NCBI RefSeq assembly: GCF_030122805.1
Contig: NZ_CP126080.1
Span: forward strand, 3,911,501-3,975,500
Direction of reading: 5' to 3'
Origin: Mesobacillus sp. AQ2
Lineage (GTDB): Bacteria > Bacillota > Bacilli > Bacillales > Cytobacillaceae
DNA length: 64,000 bases
The notes under the pieces are model-generated. The model was not told where the DNA came from. It made no database searches and saw only the letters and a list, made by a program, of their open reading frames with translations. The translations under genes and the position numbers were made by a program. Positions 44,956 to 53,458 of the stretch are shown here, piece after piece (the stretch's first letter is position 1; each line of letters begins with the position of its first letter).

Positions 44956-45006
44956 TTGACCGCAGTGGTCAATATCATTGTATTCCTCATTGACCACTGC
45001 GGTCAA
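44956..45006. promoter_or_regulatory. Paired TetR operators overlapping the tetR promoter
   Basis: TTGACCGCAGTGGTCAA (44956-44972) and TTGACCACTGCGGTCAA (44990-45006) are 17-bp palindromes with centres 34 bp apart. They are exact reverse complements of each other. On the minus strand TTGACC of the upstream copy can act as -35, with TACAAT 18 bp later as -10, so bound repressor would block polymerase. Confidence 0.75.
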
Positions 45007-45042
45007 TGATAATCATAGTAAATTTCTCGACATAAACAAACA

Positions 45043-45074
45043 AAGAGACCGCCAAATTGGCAGTCTCTTTATTT
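45043..45074 (-). terminator. Terminator of the kyn operon
   Basis: AAAGAGACTGCC-AATT-GGCGGTCTCTTT followed by GTTTGTTT, directly after the kynB stop. Confidence 0.8.
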
Positions 45075-45701
45075 TTATTTCATTTTCCGGATTACAGCTC
45101 TGACCGGGCTGCCGTCTGCCTGATCCAACGGCAGCGGCAGGGCGGCGAGCTCATATTCCCCAGGTTCAATCCGGTCCAGCACCAGGCCTTCAAGGATATG
45201 GATTCCATGATTGTTCAATTCATGATGCGCACTGAGTTCCTTGCTGTCCAGTGGGTCGACGGATGGCAGATCGAGCCCAAGTAATTTTACTCCATGCTCA
45301 GCCAGGTAAGCAGCCAATTCCGGCTCAATATACGGAATCGATTCCGGGAATGCCGTTTTATCCTGCCATGCATCGGTACGGATCAGCAGGCGCTGGACTC
45401 CCTTTAAATCCACCTCTTCAAGCTCTTTAAGCCCGATACTGGCTGGCTTAGCCACATGGATTACAAGCGCAGGTCCAATATAGAGATTGAAGTCTAAATC
45501 AATTACCTTTTTTCCATCGCTTTCGAAATGAAAAGGGGCATCGATATGTGTGCCGGTATGGGTGCTCATCGTCACCTGTCCAACATTCACCGAACCACTC
45601 TCTTCCATTCCCCAGCTCACTTTATATTCAAATGGCGTGTCGCCAGGCCAGACAGGAATTTTATCGTTTAAAACCTGTGAAATATCAATCCAGTCTCCCA
45701 T
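45075..45701 (-). CDS. kynB: Kynurenine formamidase
   Basis: A 208-residue metal-dependent cyclase-fold hydrolase that converts N-formylkynurenine to kynurenine. Metal-binding motif HTGTHIDAPFHF (HxGxHxDxPxH), plus WPGDTPFE and GLDLPSVDPLDSKELSAHH. ATG 45701 with AAGAAGGAAAA upstream; the longer frame adds 12 residues. Third gene of kynU-kynA-kynB. Confidence 0.93.
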   Translation of the reverse strand: MGDWIDISQVLNDKIPVWPGDTPFEYKVSWGMEESGSVNVGQVTMSTHTGTHIDAPFHFESDGKKVIDLDFNLYIGPALVIHVAKPASIGLKELEEVDLKGVQRLLIRTDAWQDKTAFPESIPYIEPELAAYLAEHGVKLLGLDLPSVDPLDSKELSAHHELNNHGIHILEGLVLDRIEPGEYELAALPLPLDQADGSPVRAVIRKMK

Positions 45702-45798
45702 ACATTTTCCTTCTTTCAAATATAGATTTCCCCTCACACTCCAGATCCTCTTCCGTTCTCAATTTACCAAGCGAAAGGGTGTCTTCCTCCTTTTCTTG

Positions 45799-46632
45799 CT
45801 ATAGTTTTGTCCTCAAGCTCCACAGCTCAGGGAAAAACCGATGGTCGACGACCTTTTTCAAATAGGATACACCGGCGGATCCACCAGTTCCAGCTTTGTG
45901 GCCGATAATCCGTTCGACTGTGCTCATATGGTTGAAACGCCAGAGCTGCTGCTTGCTGCCGATATCGACAAGCTTTTCTGCAAGCTCATAAAGATCCCAG
46001 TACTGGTCGACATTGCGGTAAACCGTCAGCCACGCTTCCTCGACGCTTGCATTTGGTTCGTACGGCTGCGACCAGTCACGGTTCAGCGCGGCGTCATCGA
46101 TCTGAAGTCCGCGCATTGACAATGCCTGGATGGCGGCATCATAAATCGAGCGTTCGTGCAGTGCATCCTCCATGGTTTTGTGCAGTTCCGCATCATGCTT
46201 ATAGACGGATAAAACATGTGCCTGCTTCTGCCCAAGAGCGAATTCAATCAGCCGGTTTTGATAGGATTGGAATCCGGATGAATGCCCAAGCTTGTCACGA
46301 AACTCCATATATTCTGCCGGAGTCAGCGTCGACAGCACACTCCATGATTGAATCAGCTGTTCCTGAATCCGCGACACCCTAGACAGCATCTTGAAAGACG
46401 GCTCCAGATCATTTTTTCGGATGCAGTCAATCGCCGCGTTCACTTCATGTAAAATCAGCTTCATCCACAGCTCACTTGCCTGATGGATAACGATGAAGAG
46501 CATTTCATCGTGGTGATCCGACAAACGCTGCTGACTGGATAAGATTTTATCCAATTGCAGGTAGCTCCCATAGGACAACTCTTTTGAAAAATCAGTATGG
46601 ATTTCGTGTGGAGTTTTCTGTTCTTCCTTCAT
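45799..46632 (-). CDS. kynA: Tryptophan 2,3-dioxygenase
   Basis: A 277-residue haem enzyme opening the indole ring of tryptophan. Signatures: [52 protein letters not shown] and [15 protein letters not shown]. 15 bp after kynU. First step of the pathway by chemistry although second in the operon. Confidence 0.95.
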   Translation of the reverse strand: MKEEQKTPHEIHTDFSKELSYGSYLQLDKILSSQQRLSDHHDEMLFIVIHQASELWMKLILHEVNAAIDCIRKNDLEPSFKMLSRVSRIQEQLIQSWSVLSTLTPAEYMEFRDKLGHSSGFQSYQNRLIEFALGQKQAHVLSVYKHDAELHKTMEDALHERSIYDAAIQALSMRGLQIDDAALNRDWSQPYEPNASVEEAWLTVYRNVDQYWDLYELAEKLVDIGSKQQLWRFNHMSTVERIIGHKAGTGGSAGVSYLKKVVDHRFFPELWSLRTKL

Positions 46633-46647
46633 TTCCCGGCTTCCCCC

Positions 46648-47934
46648 TTAGGCTACGACTCCGCGCTCATTGCTGAATTTCTCGTACAATTTATGATCCA
46701 TAATTTCTTTTAAGATTTGGACGGCATTCCAGACGTCACTATAAGAAGTATATAATGCCACAGGTGCGAGGCGGACAATGTTCGGAGCGCGGAAATCGGG
46801 TATGATTCCTTTTTCCTTCAAAGCTTTGCAAATCCTGGCAGCTTCTTTGTGCTCCAGGCTGACGTGGCCACCTCTTTTGAAATCCTCTGCTGGACTGCCA
46901 ATATTAAAACCTTCGTCGCCCAGCTCATGCTGAATCAAATCCATAAGATATTGATTGATCTTTAATGATTTTTCACGAACATTCTCGATGCCAGCCTCGG
47001 CGAACATTTCAAGTGAACCAAGTAAAGGTGCCAGGCTCAATACATGTGGCGTCCCAATCTGGTAGGCGCCCGCATTCTCAGCAGGAGTCAGGACATGTTC
47101 CATATCAAATTGTTTGTCCTTCCTCGAACCGAACCAGCCAGCAAGTCCCGGCTTTGTTCCAAAATGCTTCGAATTCACAAAAAGACCGGCAACTGCCCCG
47201 GGACCTCCATTCAGATGCTTATAATTGCACCAGTAGGCAAAGTCAACTCCCCAATCCGAGAATGAATGCGGAATGGCACCGATGGAATGGCAGCCATCGA
47301 AACCGATCAGGATACCTCGTTCATGTGCAGCTCTCGTCAATCTTTCCATATCCAGGATTTGACCACTTCGGTATAAAACCGTCGGCAGAACAACAAGCGC
47401 AATATCCTCCGTCATCGCCTCAATGATATCGTCCTCATCGAGGAATCTTCCATCCCTGCTTTTCACTCTGATTAAATGTGTATCCGGATCAAAGCCATGG
47501 ATCCTGAGCTGGCTTTGCAGCGCATAGATATCAGAAGGGAAATTCAATTCGTCAGCGAGGATCTTCGTTCTTTTACCCTCAGGTTTATAAAAAGTAGCAA
47601 CCAGCTGATGCAAATTGATCGTTGTGGATCCGCTTACAATTACCTCTTCTGCTGAAGCACCGACAAGCGGAGCCGTCAATTCTCCTAGTTTTTCAGATAA
47701 ATAGAACCACGGATGCTTACCATCCATCCAGCCATCAATCCCAAGCTCGCGCCAGTCAGCCAATGATTCCAGCAAAGTTTGTTCAGCCCGCTTTGATAAA
47801 AGCCCAAGCGAATTCCCGTCAAGGTAAATCGAACCTGGCTTCAGGTAAAACTCATCTCGAAAACGAGCTAGTAAATCACCGCTGTCAAGCTGTGCAGCAA
47901 ATTGTGCACCAGGTTCAAAAGCATAAGATCTCAT
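46648..47934 (-). CDS. kynU: Kynureninase
   Basis: A 428-residue PLP enzyme cleaving kynurenine to anthranilate and alanine. PLP-Lys region [31 protein letters not shown] near the start; [16 protein letters not shown]. The ATG at 47934 has GGGAGAG 7 bp upstream and gives the usual length; a longer frame adds 19 residues. First gene of the operon. No downstream NAD-synthesis genes are present, so the product is probably anthranilate. Confidence 0.94.
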   Translation of the reverse strand: MRSYAFEPGAQFAAQLDSGDLLARFRDEFYLKPGSIYLDGNSLGLLSKRAEQTLLESLADWRELGIDGWMDGKHPWFYLSEKLGELTAPLVGASAEEVIVSGSTTINLHQLVATFYKPEGKRTKILADELNFPSDIYALQSQLRIHGFDPDTHLIRVKSRDGRFLDEDDIIEAMTEDIALVVLPTVLYRSGQILDMERLTRAAHERGILIGFDGCHSIGAIPHSFSDWGVDFAYWCNYKHLNGGPGAVAGLFVNSKHFGTKPGLAGWFGSRKDKQFDMEHVLTPAENAGAYQIGTPHVLSLAPLLGSLEMFAEAGIENVREKSLKINQYLMDLIQHELGDEGFNIGSPAEDFKRGGHVSLEHKEAARICKALKEKGIIPDFRAPNIVRLAPVALYTSYSDVWNAVQILKEIMDHKLYEKFSNERGVVA

Positions 47935-48019
47935 CGTCATCTCTCCCATCCCATTTGCAACTAGAGAAATCGTAACAAAGAACAGAAGCAAGCGTCAACA
48001 AATGGTCTGATAATTCCCA

Positions 48020-48050
48020 AAAAGAAAAACAGCCTCAATTTCTGCGGCTG
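48020..48050 (-). terminator. Terminator of the DoxX-like gene
   Basis: AAACAGCC / GGCTGTTT stem, then TTCTTTTT on the minus strand, just after the stop codon. Confidence 0.75.
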
Positions 48051-48060
48051 TTTCATGTCC

Positions 48061-49056
48061 TTAAGCAAATCGATAATAAATCAGCACAAATGCCGATAAA
48101 ACAAAAATGAAGTTCAAGAATATAAACACAAATTGATCCACTTTTGTCTTGTGCAGCTTGATTGGCGGATTGTAGAAGGAAACGCCTTCGATGATGAAAA
48201 TGATCAGGACGATATGGATCATGAAGTGGCCGATGACTTCTGTGAATCCGAATAGCATAGTTGTCAGGATAAAGATGGTAGTGACAACAAATCCGAGAAC
48301 TCGGTTCAGGATTCCGACGACCAGCAAATAACCGACGACGAATTCGACAAAGGCGGCCATGACAATGAAGGCCGCTGGTTCGAATCCAAAAGTAGGCACA
48401 TGGTGGTTCGCGACGATATCCAGCGACATCGTTGGGTACACCCATTTTTCAACAGCTACCCAGCAAAGAGAGAGGCCTGTGCCTAAATACAAAAATGGGA
48501 AACCTACCTTTTCCAGCTTCGTTTTGCCAACAAGCAACACGCCAATGATCGCTAAATAAAAGCCGTAGTCAAGCATATAGAAAATGCCATGATTAACAGT
48601 GACCATGACGAATAAAATGAGTAAAAGTGATGCTCCGAACTTTGTTGCAATATGATGGGGCACAAGAAGAAGGCCAATTGCCGCCCATACTAAAATCGTC
48701 ATCAATGTGCTGTCAATATGGAATTCAGGTGCGAAAAGGGTGCCATTAGTGACCTGGATGATCAATGCTGCTGCCGTTCCGTATTTTAAAATATATCGTG
48801 AATACTTCCTGAAACCAGAAAGGAAATCATCCCACTTTTTGATTAGCGGCCATTGGGCCATTTTGGGGATGATCAGAGTCAAAGATGCGAGGACGACTGC
48901 TGCCAATAAGGCTAGTCCCATGAATAATGGTGATAAAATATTTTCAATGGTTTCTTTCTTTGGTGCTACCTCAGTGAACCATTTTACGTGAGCATTTGTA
49001 TATAAAGGTGTTAGAATGAATCCTAACCCGATGATGATTTGTAATAGTTTTTTCAT
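48061..49056 (-). CDS. DoxX-like integral membrane protein
   Basis: A 331-residue protein with about nine helices. Start ATG 49056 with AGGAGG 8 bp upstream; a longer frame adds 10 residues. The first helix is followed by NAHVKWFTEV, then helices with conserved His (VPHHIAT, VNHGIFYMLDYG, ANHHVPTFGFEP, VIGHFMIHIVLI). The second half resembles DoxX/SURF4-type four-helix membrane proteins. Preceded by a Rex/Fnr-type palindrome, so perhaps respiratory. Function not established. Confidence 0.75.
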   Translation of the reverse strand: MKKLLQIIIGLGFILTPLYTNAHVKWFTEVAPKKETIENILSPLFMGLALLAAVVLASLTLIIPKMAQWPLIKKWDDFLSGFRKYSRYILKYGTAAALIIQVTNGTLFAPEFHIDSTLMTILVWAAIGLLLVPHHIATKFGASLLLILFVMVTVNHGIFYMLDYGFYLAIIGVLLVGKTKLEKVGFPFLYLGTGLSLCWVAVEKWVYPTMSLDIVANHHVPTFGFEPAAFIVMAAFVEFVVGYLLVVGILNRVLGFVVTTIFILTTMLFGFTEVIGHFMIHIVLIIFIIEGVSFYNPPIKLHKTKVDQFVFIFLNFIFVLSAFVLIYYRFA

Positions 49057-49146
49057 GAGTAAAACCTCCTGTGGCAATGTAAACACTATCGATATAGTAA
49101 TAATACAGTCTGAGTTACAGATTTGATCATCAGAGTTATGAACATT

Positions 49147-49164
49147 TTGTGAAATTATTCACAA
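49147..49164. promoter_or_regulatory. Perfect Rex/Fnr-type palindrome
   Basis: TTGTGAA-ATTA-TTCACAA matches the Rex consensus TTGTGAANNNNTTCACAA at all arm positions and also fits Fnr (TGTGA-N6-TCACA). It lies 91 bp before the DoxX-like start and 116 bp before the CAP gene, in their shared upstream region. Confidence 0.6.
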
Positions 49165-49279
49165 ATAGGTCATTCTGATCAGTTAGAATTAATTAAGTTT
49201 CCCATTTCCCTTTGCCGTTATGCTTTTTAATTATGGATTAATGGGTATATTGGGGATAAGGAATAAAGGATGGTGACGA

Positions 49280-50404
49280 TTGGCTTTGAGACGATTATTT
49301 TCGCTTCTGATTATCGGGGCTTTGGCTTATTTTTCTTGGCCATATCTTACTGAAAATAAAGAGACTATAAAAAACGAAATAGAGAATCTAAAGGAAAACC
49401 CGGAGTTTGCTTCTGCGCTGGAGAAACTCAATAGTGGAATTAATCAGCTGATCTGGCAGGTTAATGAGAAAAAAGAAGAACTGACACAGGATGAGAAGAT
49501 TTTGCCTGAAGTATCTAAGCCAGAGCTGGCAACACCTTCTGAGGTAACATTCACAATCCACAATATTGGAGTTGGTGATGTAAAGGGAGAAGTTGAAAAA
49601 CAGCTCGGCGCTCCGAAACGGGTTTCCGTGAATGAGTACGGAACAGAGTGGCATGCCTATCATGAAAATTTTCAAAACTTCACCATGGTTTCCTACAGCA
49701 ATGACGGAACAGTGAATGCTCTGTTTACAAACCAGGACCTGATTGCGGCCAATAATGACATCAAATATGGAGTTCCAAAAGAAACCGTCCGCCAGACACT
49801 TGGGGAACCACTGGGTGAAATCAGGAAAGGGCTTGTCTATTACCAGTTCCAGAAGGATCAGGACTATGACGTGTACAATATCGATGACAGCTATGTGACT
49901 GTTTTTTATGATAAACACAGGAATAATACCGTAACAGCCATCCAGATTATCAGCGAAAAGCTGGAACAAAGTAAGGCAGGGTTTTATACGGAAGCGAGTG
50001 ATGCGTTGAAGGAAGGTTTTGAATACCAGTTGTTCGATTTGACGAATGCATCCAGGGTCGTTCATGGTTTAGGCATCCTGACATGGGACGATCCGGTCAG
50101 GGTGACGGCCCGCAAGCACAGTGCCGATATGGCGGAAAACTCATATTTCAGCCACACGAATCCCGAAGGCCAGTCGCCTTTTGACAGAATGGCTGAAGAC
50201 GATATTGCCTTTTCCGTCGCCGGGGAAAATCTCGCATACGGCCAATTCAGCAGCATCTTCGCCCATGAAGGCTTGATGAACTCACTCGGGCACCGTGAGA
50301 ATATCCTGAAACCAGACTTCAAGCTGCTAGGCGTCGGCGTCGCATTCGGCCCGAAGCATGAACCTTATTTTACAGAGAACTTTTATAGTAAGAGGAAGTT
50401 TTAA
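49280..50404 (+). CDS. CAP (SCP/PR1) domain protein, YlbC-like
   Basis: A 374-residue exported protein. One N-terminal helix (LFSLLIIGALAYFSWPYL) serves as signal anchor. Residues about 95-235 form a CAP-associated domain (GVGDVKGEVEKQLGAPKRVS, KYGVPKETVRQTLGEPLG). Residues about 250-372 form the CAP domain (ARKHSADMAENSYFSHTNPE, VAGENLAY, NSLGHRENIL). TTG start with AAAGGATGGTG upstream. Role unknown; the Bacillus relatives are secreted. Confidence 0.88.
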   Translation: MALRRLFSLLIIGALAYFSWPYLTENKETIKNEIENLKENPEFASALEKLNSGINQLIWQVNEKKEELTQDEKILPEVSKPELATPSEVTFTIHNIGVGDVKGEVEKQLGAPKRVSVNEYGTEWHAYHENFQNFTMVSYSNDGTVNALFTNQDLIAANNDIKYGVPKETVRQTLGEPLGEIRKGLVYYQFQKDQDYDVYNIDDSYVTVFYDKHRNNTVTAIQIISEKLEQSKAGFYTEASDALKEGFEYQLFDLTNASRVVHGLGILTWDDPVRVTARKHSADMAENSYFSHTNPEGQSPFDRMAEDDIAFSVAGENLAYGQFSSIFAHEGLMNSLGHRENILKPDFKLLGVGVAFGPKHEPYFTENFYSKRKF

Positions 50405-50458
50405 AAACGTGTCATAAAGTAATACAGCTGGCTGGAAAAAGTCGCGGATAATTTCCAA

Positions 50459-50580
50459 TTCGCTATAAAAATGAATTTTTCGCTATATAAATGAAAAAGT
50501 CGCTATATTAATCGGAAAGTCGCTATATAAATAAAAAAGTCGCTATATTAATCAGAAACTAGCTATATAAATAAAAATTG
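50459..50580. repeat. Tandem array, six units of exactly 20 bp (GTCGCTATATWAAT)
   Basis: CGCTATA or AGCTATA begins at 50461, 50481, 50501, 50521, 50541 and 50561, every step 20 bp. Unit: CGCTATATAAATGAAAAAGT or the TATTAATC variant. It starts about 55 bp after the CAP gene stop. Confidence 0.9.
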
Positions 50581-50668
50581 TCCCTGCGATATCGTTTTTT
50601 TCGTATGAAGAGGCATGATTTAGACTGATTTTCAATACAATGTCAGGCGCTTTTTCATGCTTGAATCA

Positions 50669-50785
50669 TTTTATTGGCGGTTTTCACAACTTTATTGGCG
50701 ATTTTCAAATTTTATTGGCGAAAATATTTTTTTATTGACGAAATCCACTAATTTATTGGCGAAAATCTAATTTTATTGGCGAACT
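50669..50785. repeat. Tandem array, six units of 20-21 bp (TTTATTGGCGAAAA)
   Basis: TTATTGGCG or TTATTGACG starts at 50671, 50692, 50712, 50732, 50753 and 50773 (steps 21, 20, 20, 21, 20). The core TTGGCGAA is one of the two unit types seen at 0.73 and 41.3 kb. Together with the 20-bp array it fills the 464-bp gap between convergent genes. Confidence 0.85.
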
Positions 50786-50817
50786 GGAAATTCCGGGCAT
50801 TTTCTTCCAATTTACAC

Positions 50818-50858
50818 AAAAAAACCGCTCAATCAACTCACTGATTAAGCGGTTTTTT
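50818..50858. terminator. Bidirectional terminator between the CAP and subtilisin genes
   Basis: AAAACCGCTCAATCA-ACTCAC-TGATTAAGCGGTTTT with T-runs on both strands. Confidence 0.9.
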
Positions 50859-50868
50859 CACAATATAT

Positions 50869-52110
50869 TTACTTCACACGCGGGAATCCAAATCCTGATG
50901 CATAGTCATCACCTGATGCTGCACCTGATCCACCAAGGATATCATTCGCTTTGGCACGGTTCTGCAGTTCAGCGCGAAGCTGTTTGTGAGTCATGCTTGG
51001 GTTAGCAGCCCAGATTTTCGCAGCCAATCCGGAAACGTGCGGAGTCGCCATTGATGTTCCGCTGATTGTGTTATACGTTCCATCAAACCATGTGGATTCA
51101 ATTGCTCTTCCTGGAGCAGAAACTTCTACATCGCGCTCCTGGATGACAAAGTCACCATCTGTAGCAGGGTTTCCGCGGGATGAGAAGTCAGCGACACGGT
51201 ATGTACCGTTTTCCTGGACATTTTCAAGTGCGGCGACTGCAACTGCGTTAACAAGGGCACCCGGATAGCCGATTGTATCTGCATTAGGGCCGCTGTTTCC
51301 AGCTGCTGCAACAACCAGGACACCTTTTCCATATGCATAGTCAACAGCGTCTGCAATTAGTGTGCTCTTGCTGCTGGATCCAAGTGACATCGAAATGACA
51401 ACTTTTGAATTTGTACTGACTGCTTGATCTGCAGCATGCTGAATCGCACCTGCGATATCATCGGAATAGCCTGAGCCCTGGTCATTCAGAACCTTATAAG
51501 CCCAAAGGTCTGCTTCAGGCGCTACCCCGTAAATTCCCAGGCCAGTTCCACCGTGGGCAAGTACTGTACCGGCAACATGGGTACCATGCCCGTTCTTATC
51601 CGTACAAGAACCATCCACGAGGGCAGTCCTTCGGTTGGTGAAATCCTTACATTGTTCTGCACTTCCAGTTAAATCACTATGGTTAATATTAACTCCTGTA
51701 TCCAGTACTGCAACCTTAATTCCATTGCCGCCAGATGTAGCCTGAAGATTACTATCATTATAGATTGCTTCCATTCCCCATGGAGTCCGATCGGAAGGTG
51801 ACGCTTGCGCCACAGCGCCAGGCTTCGCTTCCAGCTGCAATTGTTGAACTGTCTCTACTTTTAGATTCTTATTTTTCAAAAGTGCCTGGTATTGCTTGGC
51901 ATTAACCGTTGTTGTAAAACCATTCGCCCCAAAATCCCATCTGGTACCGTATTGATCTTTTGCCTTAGCCTTTTCAGCTGCAGGACCCTGAACTAATACC
52001 CGGTATGAATCCTGTGCCTCTGGTGCCTGGCCAAATGCCCCGGCCGTGAATAAAGATAAGCCCATTGTCATGCTTAGTAGTGCCGCTCCAAGTGCTTTCC
52101 TTCTTTTCAT
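50869..52110 (-). CDS. Subtilisin-family serine protease (S8) with I9 propeptide
   Basis: A 413-residue secreted protease. Signal peptide 1-27; I9 inhibitor-type propeptide (YRVLVQGPAAEKAK onwards, about 35-100). The catalytic domain has Asp in VAVLDTGVNINHSDL, His in NGHGTHVAGTVLA and Ser in SGTSMATPHVSGLAA. The catalytic domain has extra Cys residues (EQCKDFTN, DGSCTDKN) that could form a disulfide. AGAGGAGTGG precedes the ATG. Single gene. Confidence 0.94.
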   Translation of the reverse strand: MKRRKALGAALLSMTMGLSLFTAGAFGQAPEAQDSYRVLVQGPAAEKAKAKDQYGTRWDFGANGFTTTVNAKQYQALLKNKNLKVETVQQLQLEAKPGAVAQASPSDRTPWGMEAIYNDSNLQATSGGNGIKVAVLDTGVNINHSDLTGSAEQCKDFTNRRTALVDGSCTDKNGHGTHVAGTVLAHGGTGLGIYGVAPEADLWAYKVLNDQGSGYSDDIAGAIQHAADQAVSTNSKVVISMSLGSSSKSTLIADAVDYAYGKGVLVVAAAGNSGPNADTIGYPGALVNAVAVAALENVQENGTYRVADFSSRGNPATDGDFVIQERDVEVSAPGRAIESTWFDGTYNTISGTSMATPHVSGLAAKIWAANPSMTHKQLRAELQNRAKANDILGGSGAASGDDYASGFGFPRVK

Positions 52111-52298
52111 CTAACCACTCCTCTGCATTTTATGGTGTTGCTGGTTTTACAAAATCTATTATATTTAAAATATTCTGATAACAACAATATGCTAAACTAT
52201 TCATTTTTGAGACTTTCGAATCAGGTAAAAATACACGTTTACACAAAAGTCTCATGCACAAAGTTCTATTTTTGAATTTTCCCAATATCGAAAGAACT

Positions 52299-52332
52299 AA
52301 AAAGAGTGGCCTTTTTGCTACAAGCCACTCTT
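52299..52332. terminator. Terminator downstream of zupT
   Basis: AAGAGTGGC / GCCACTCTT stem with 13-nt loop containing TTTTT. It sits in the 261-bp space between subtilisin and zupT, which holds no gene. Confidence 0.65.
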
Positions 52333-52371
52333 TCCAAATGGAAAATAATAGTAAATTATCCCCTTGCAAAT

Positions 52372-53181
52372 TTATATAAACAACAACAAACTCACAGCCA
52401 TGACCGCCATACCGGCTACCAACCCATAAATCGCGAGGTGTGATTCATCGTATTTTTTCGCGGCGGGCAACAGTTCATCAAGTGAAATGAAGACCATGAT
52501 TCCGGCAACCGCGGCAAAAATGACGCCGAACATGATATCGTTCAGGAAAGGCATCAGGAACAGGTAAGCCGCCAGTGCGCCGATCGGCTCTGATAACCCG
52601 GACAAAAATGATAGCTTGAAAGCTTTCTTTTTATCTCCGGTCGCGAAATAGACTGGCACGGAAACGGCGATTCCCTCCGGAATGTTATGGATGGCAATGG
52701 CAATCGCAATGGCAACACCTAATGCGGGATCCTGGATTGCTGAGGTGAAGGTTGCAATTCCCTCCGGAAAATTGTGAATTCCAATCGCAAGCGCAGTGAA
52801 TGTACCCATTTTCAATAAAGCTGCGTCGTTGGCTGGTTTCTTGGAGATGTTCATATCCTCGACTTTCTTCAGTTCATGGGGATTTCCCTGTTTCGGTATG
52901 AACTTATCTATTAAGGCAATCAATACTATTCCGGCGAAAAAACCTCCCACGGTCGCCCAGTTTCCCAATTGCACGCCCATCGCCGAAACGAGAGCATCCT
53001 TGGCTTTGACAAAGATTTCAATCATCGATACATAGATCATGACCCCGGCTGAAAATCCAAGAGCCAGCGAAAGGAATTTTGTATTCGTCCGTGATGTAAA
53101 AAAAGCAAGGACACTGCCAATTCCTGTGGCAAGGCCTGCAAATAATGTCAAACCGAAAGCAGATAAAATCTCCTCTGTCAT
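52372..53181 (-). CDS. zupT: ZupT-like ZIP metal transporter
   Basis: A 269-residue membrane protein with about eight helices. HNFPEGIATFTSA and HNIPEGIAVSVPVY are the two ZIP metal-site motifs. SLALGFSAGVMIYVSMIEI and GLSEPIGAL are typical of ZupT. ATG 53181 with GGAGAAT upstream; a longer frame adds 17 residues. Two palindromes of MntR/DtxR-like shape lie upstream, so manganese or another metal may control it. Confidence 0.9.
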   Translation of the reverse strand: MTEEILSAFGLTLFAGLATGIGSVLAFFTSRTNTKFLSLALGFSAGVMIYVSMIEIFVKAKDALVSAMGVQLGNWATVGGFFAGIVLIALIDKFIPKQGNPHELKKVEDMNISKKPANDAALLKMGTFTALAIGIHNFPEGIATFTSAIQDPALGVAIAIAIAIHNIPEGIAVSVPVYFATGDKKKAFKLSFLSGLSEPIGALAAYLFLMPFLNDIMFGVIFAAVAGIMVFISLDELLPAAKKYDESHLAIYGLVAGMAVMAVSLLLFI

Positions 53182-53295
53182 TGATATTCTCCTTTTAAAA
53201 TCGATATTTGTGCTGACCCAACGGGAATTCATCGTCTATGTCTGTTACCTGAATGAATCCATTCAACAGTTCGAAAAATAGTCTTACACTAAAAT

Positions 53296-53311
53296 GTTTC
53301 CTTTGGTAAAC
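53296..53311. promoter_or_regulatory. Palindromic candidate metalloregulator site, proximal
   Basis: GTTTCCTTTGGTAAAC, an imperfect palindrome flanked by TAAAAT, 115 bp before the zupT start. Similar in shape to TTAAGG-centred MntR/DtxR-family operators; consensus recalled, not checked. Confidence 0.4.
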
Positions 53312-53365
53312 TTTCAAGATGCAAGAATCCCTTTACCCTAACAATATATGCATTTACCCTAAAAA

Positions 53366-53381
53366 GTTTCCTTAAGTAAAC
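53366..53381. promoter_or_regulatory. Palindromic candidate metalloregulator site, distal
   Basis: GTTTCCTTAAGTAAAC, the better palindrome, exactly 70 bp upstream of the first. Both share TAAAAWGTTTCCTTWRGTAAAC and are followed or preceded by TTTACCCTAA. Confidence 0.45.
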
Positions 53382-53420
53382 ATTTTATCGTATAAGAAAC
53401 TCCTTCTGCAAGAATAAAAT

Positions 53421-53452
53421 ACAAAAACCCCTGCAAAGCTGCAGAGGTTCCT
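53421..53452 (-). terminator. Terminator of the htrA-foldase operon
   Basis: AACCTCTGCAGC-TTT-GCAGGGGTT with TTTTGTATTTTA on the minus strand. Confidence 0.8.
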
Positions 53453-53458
53453 TCAAAA

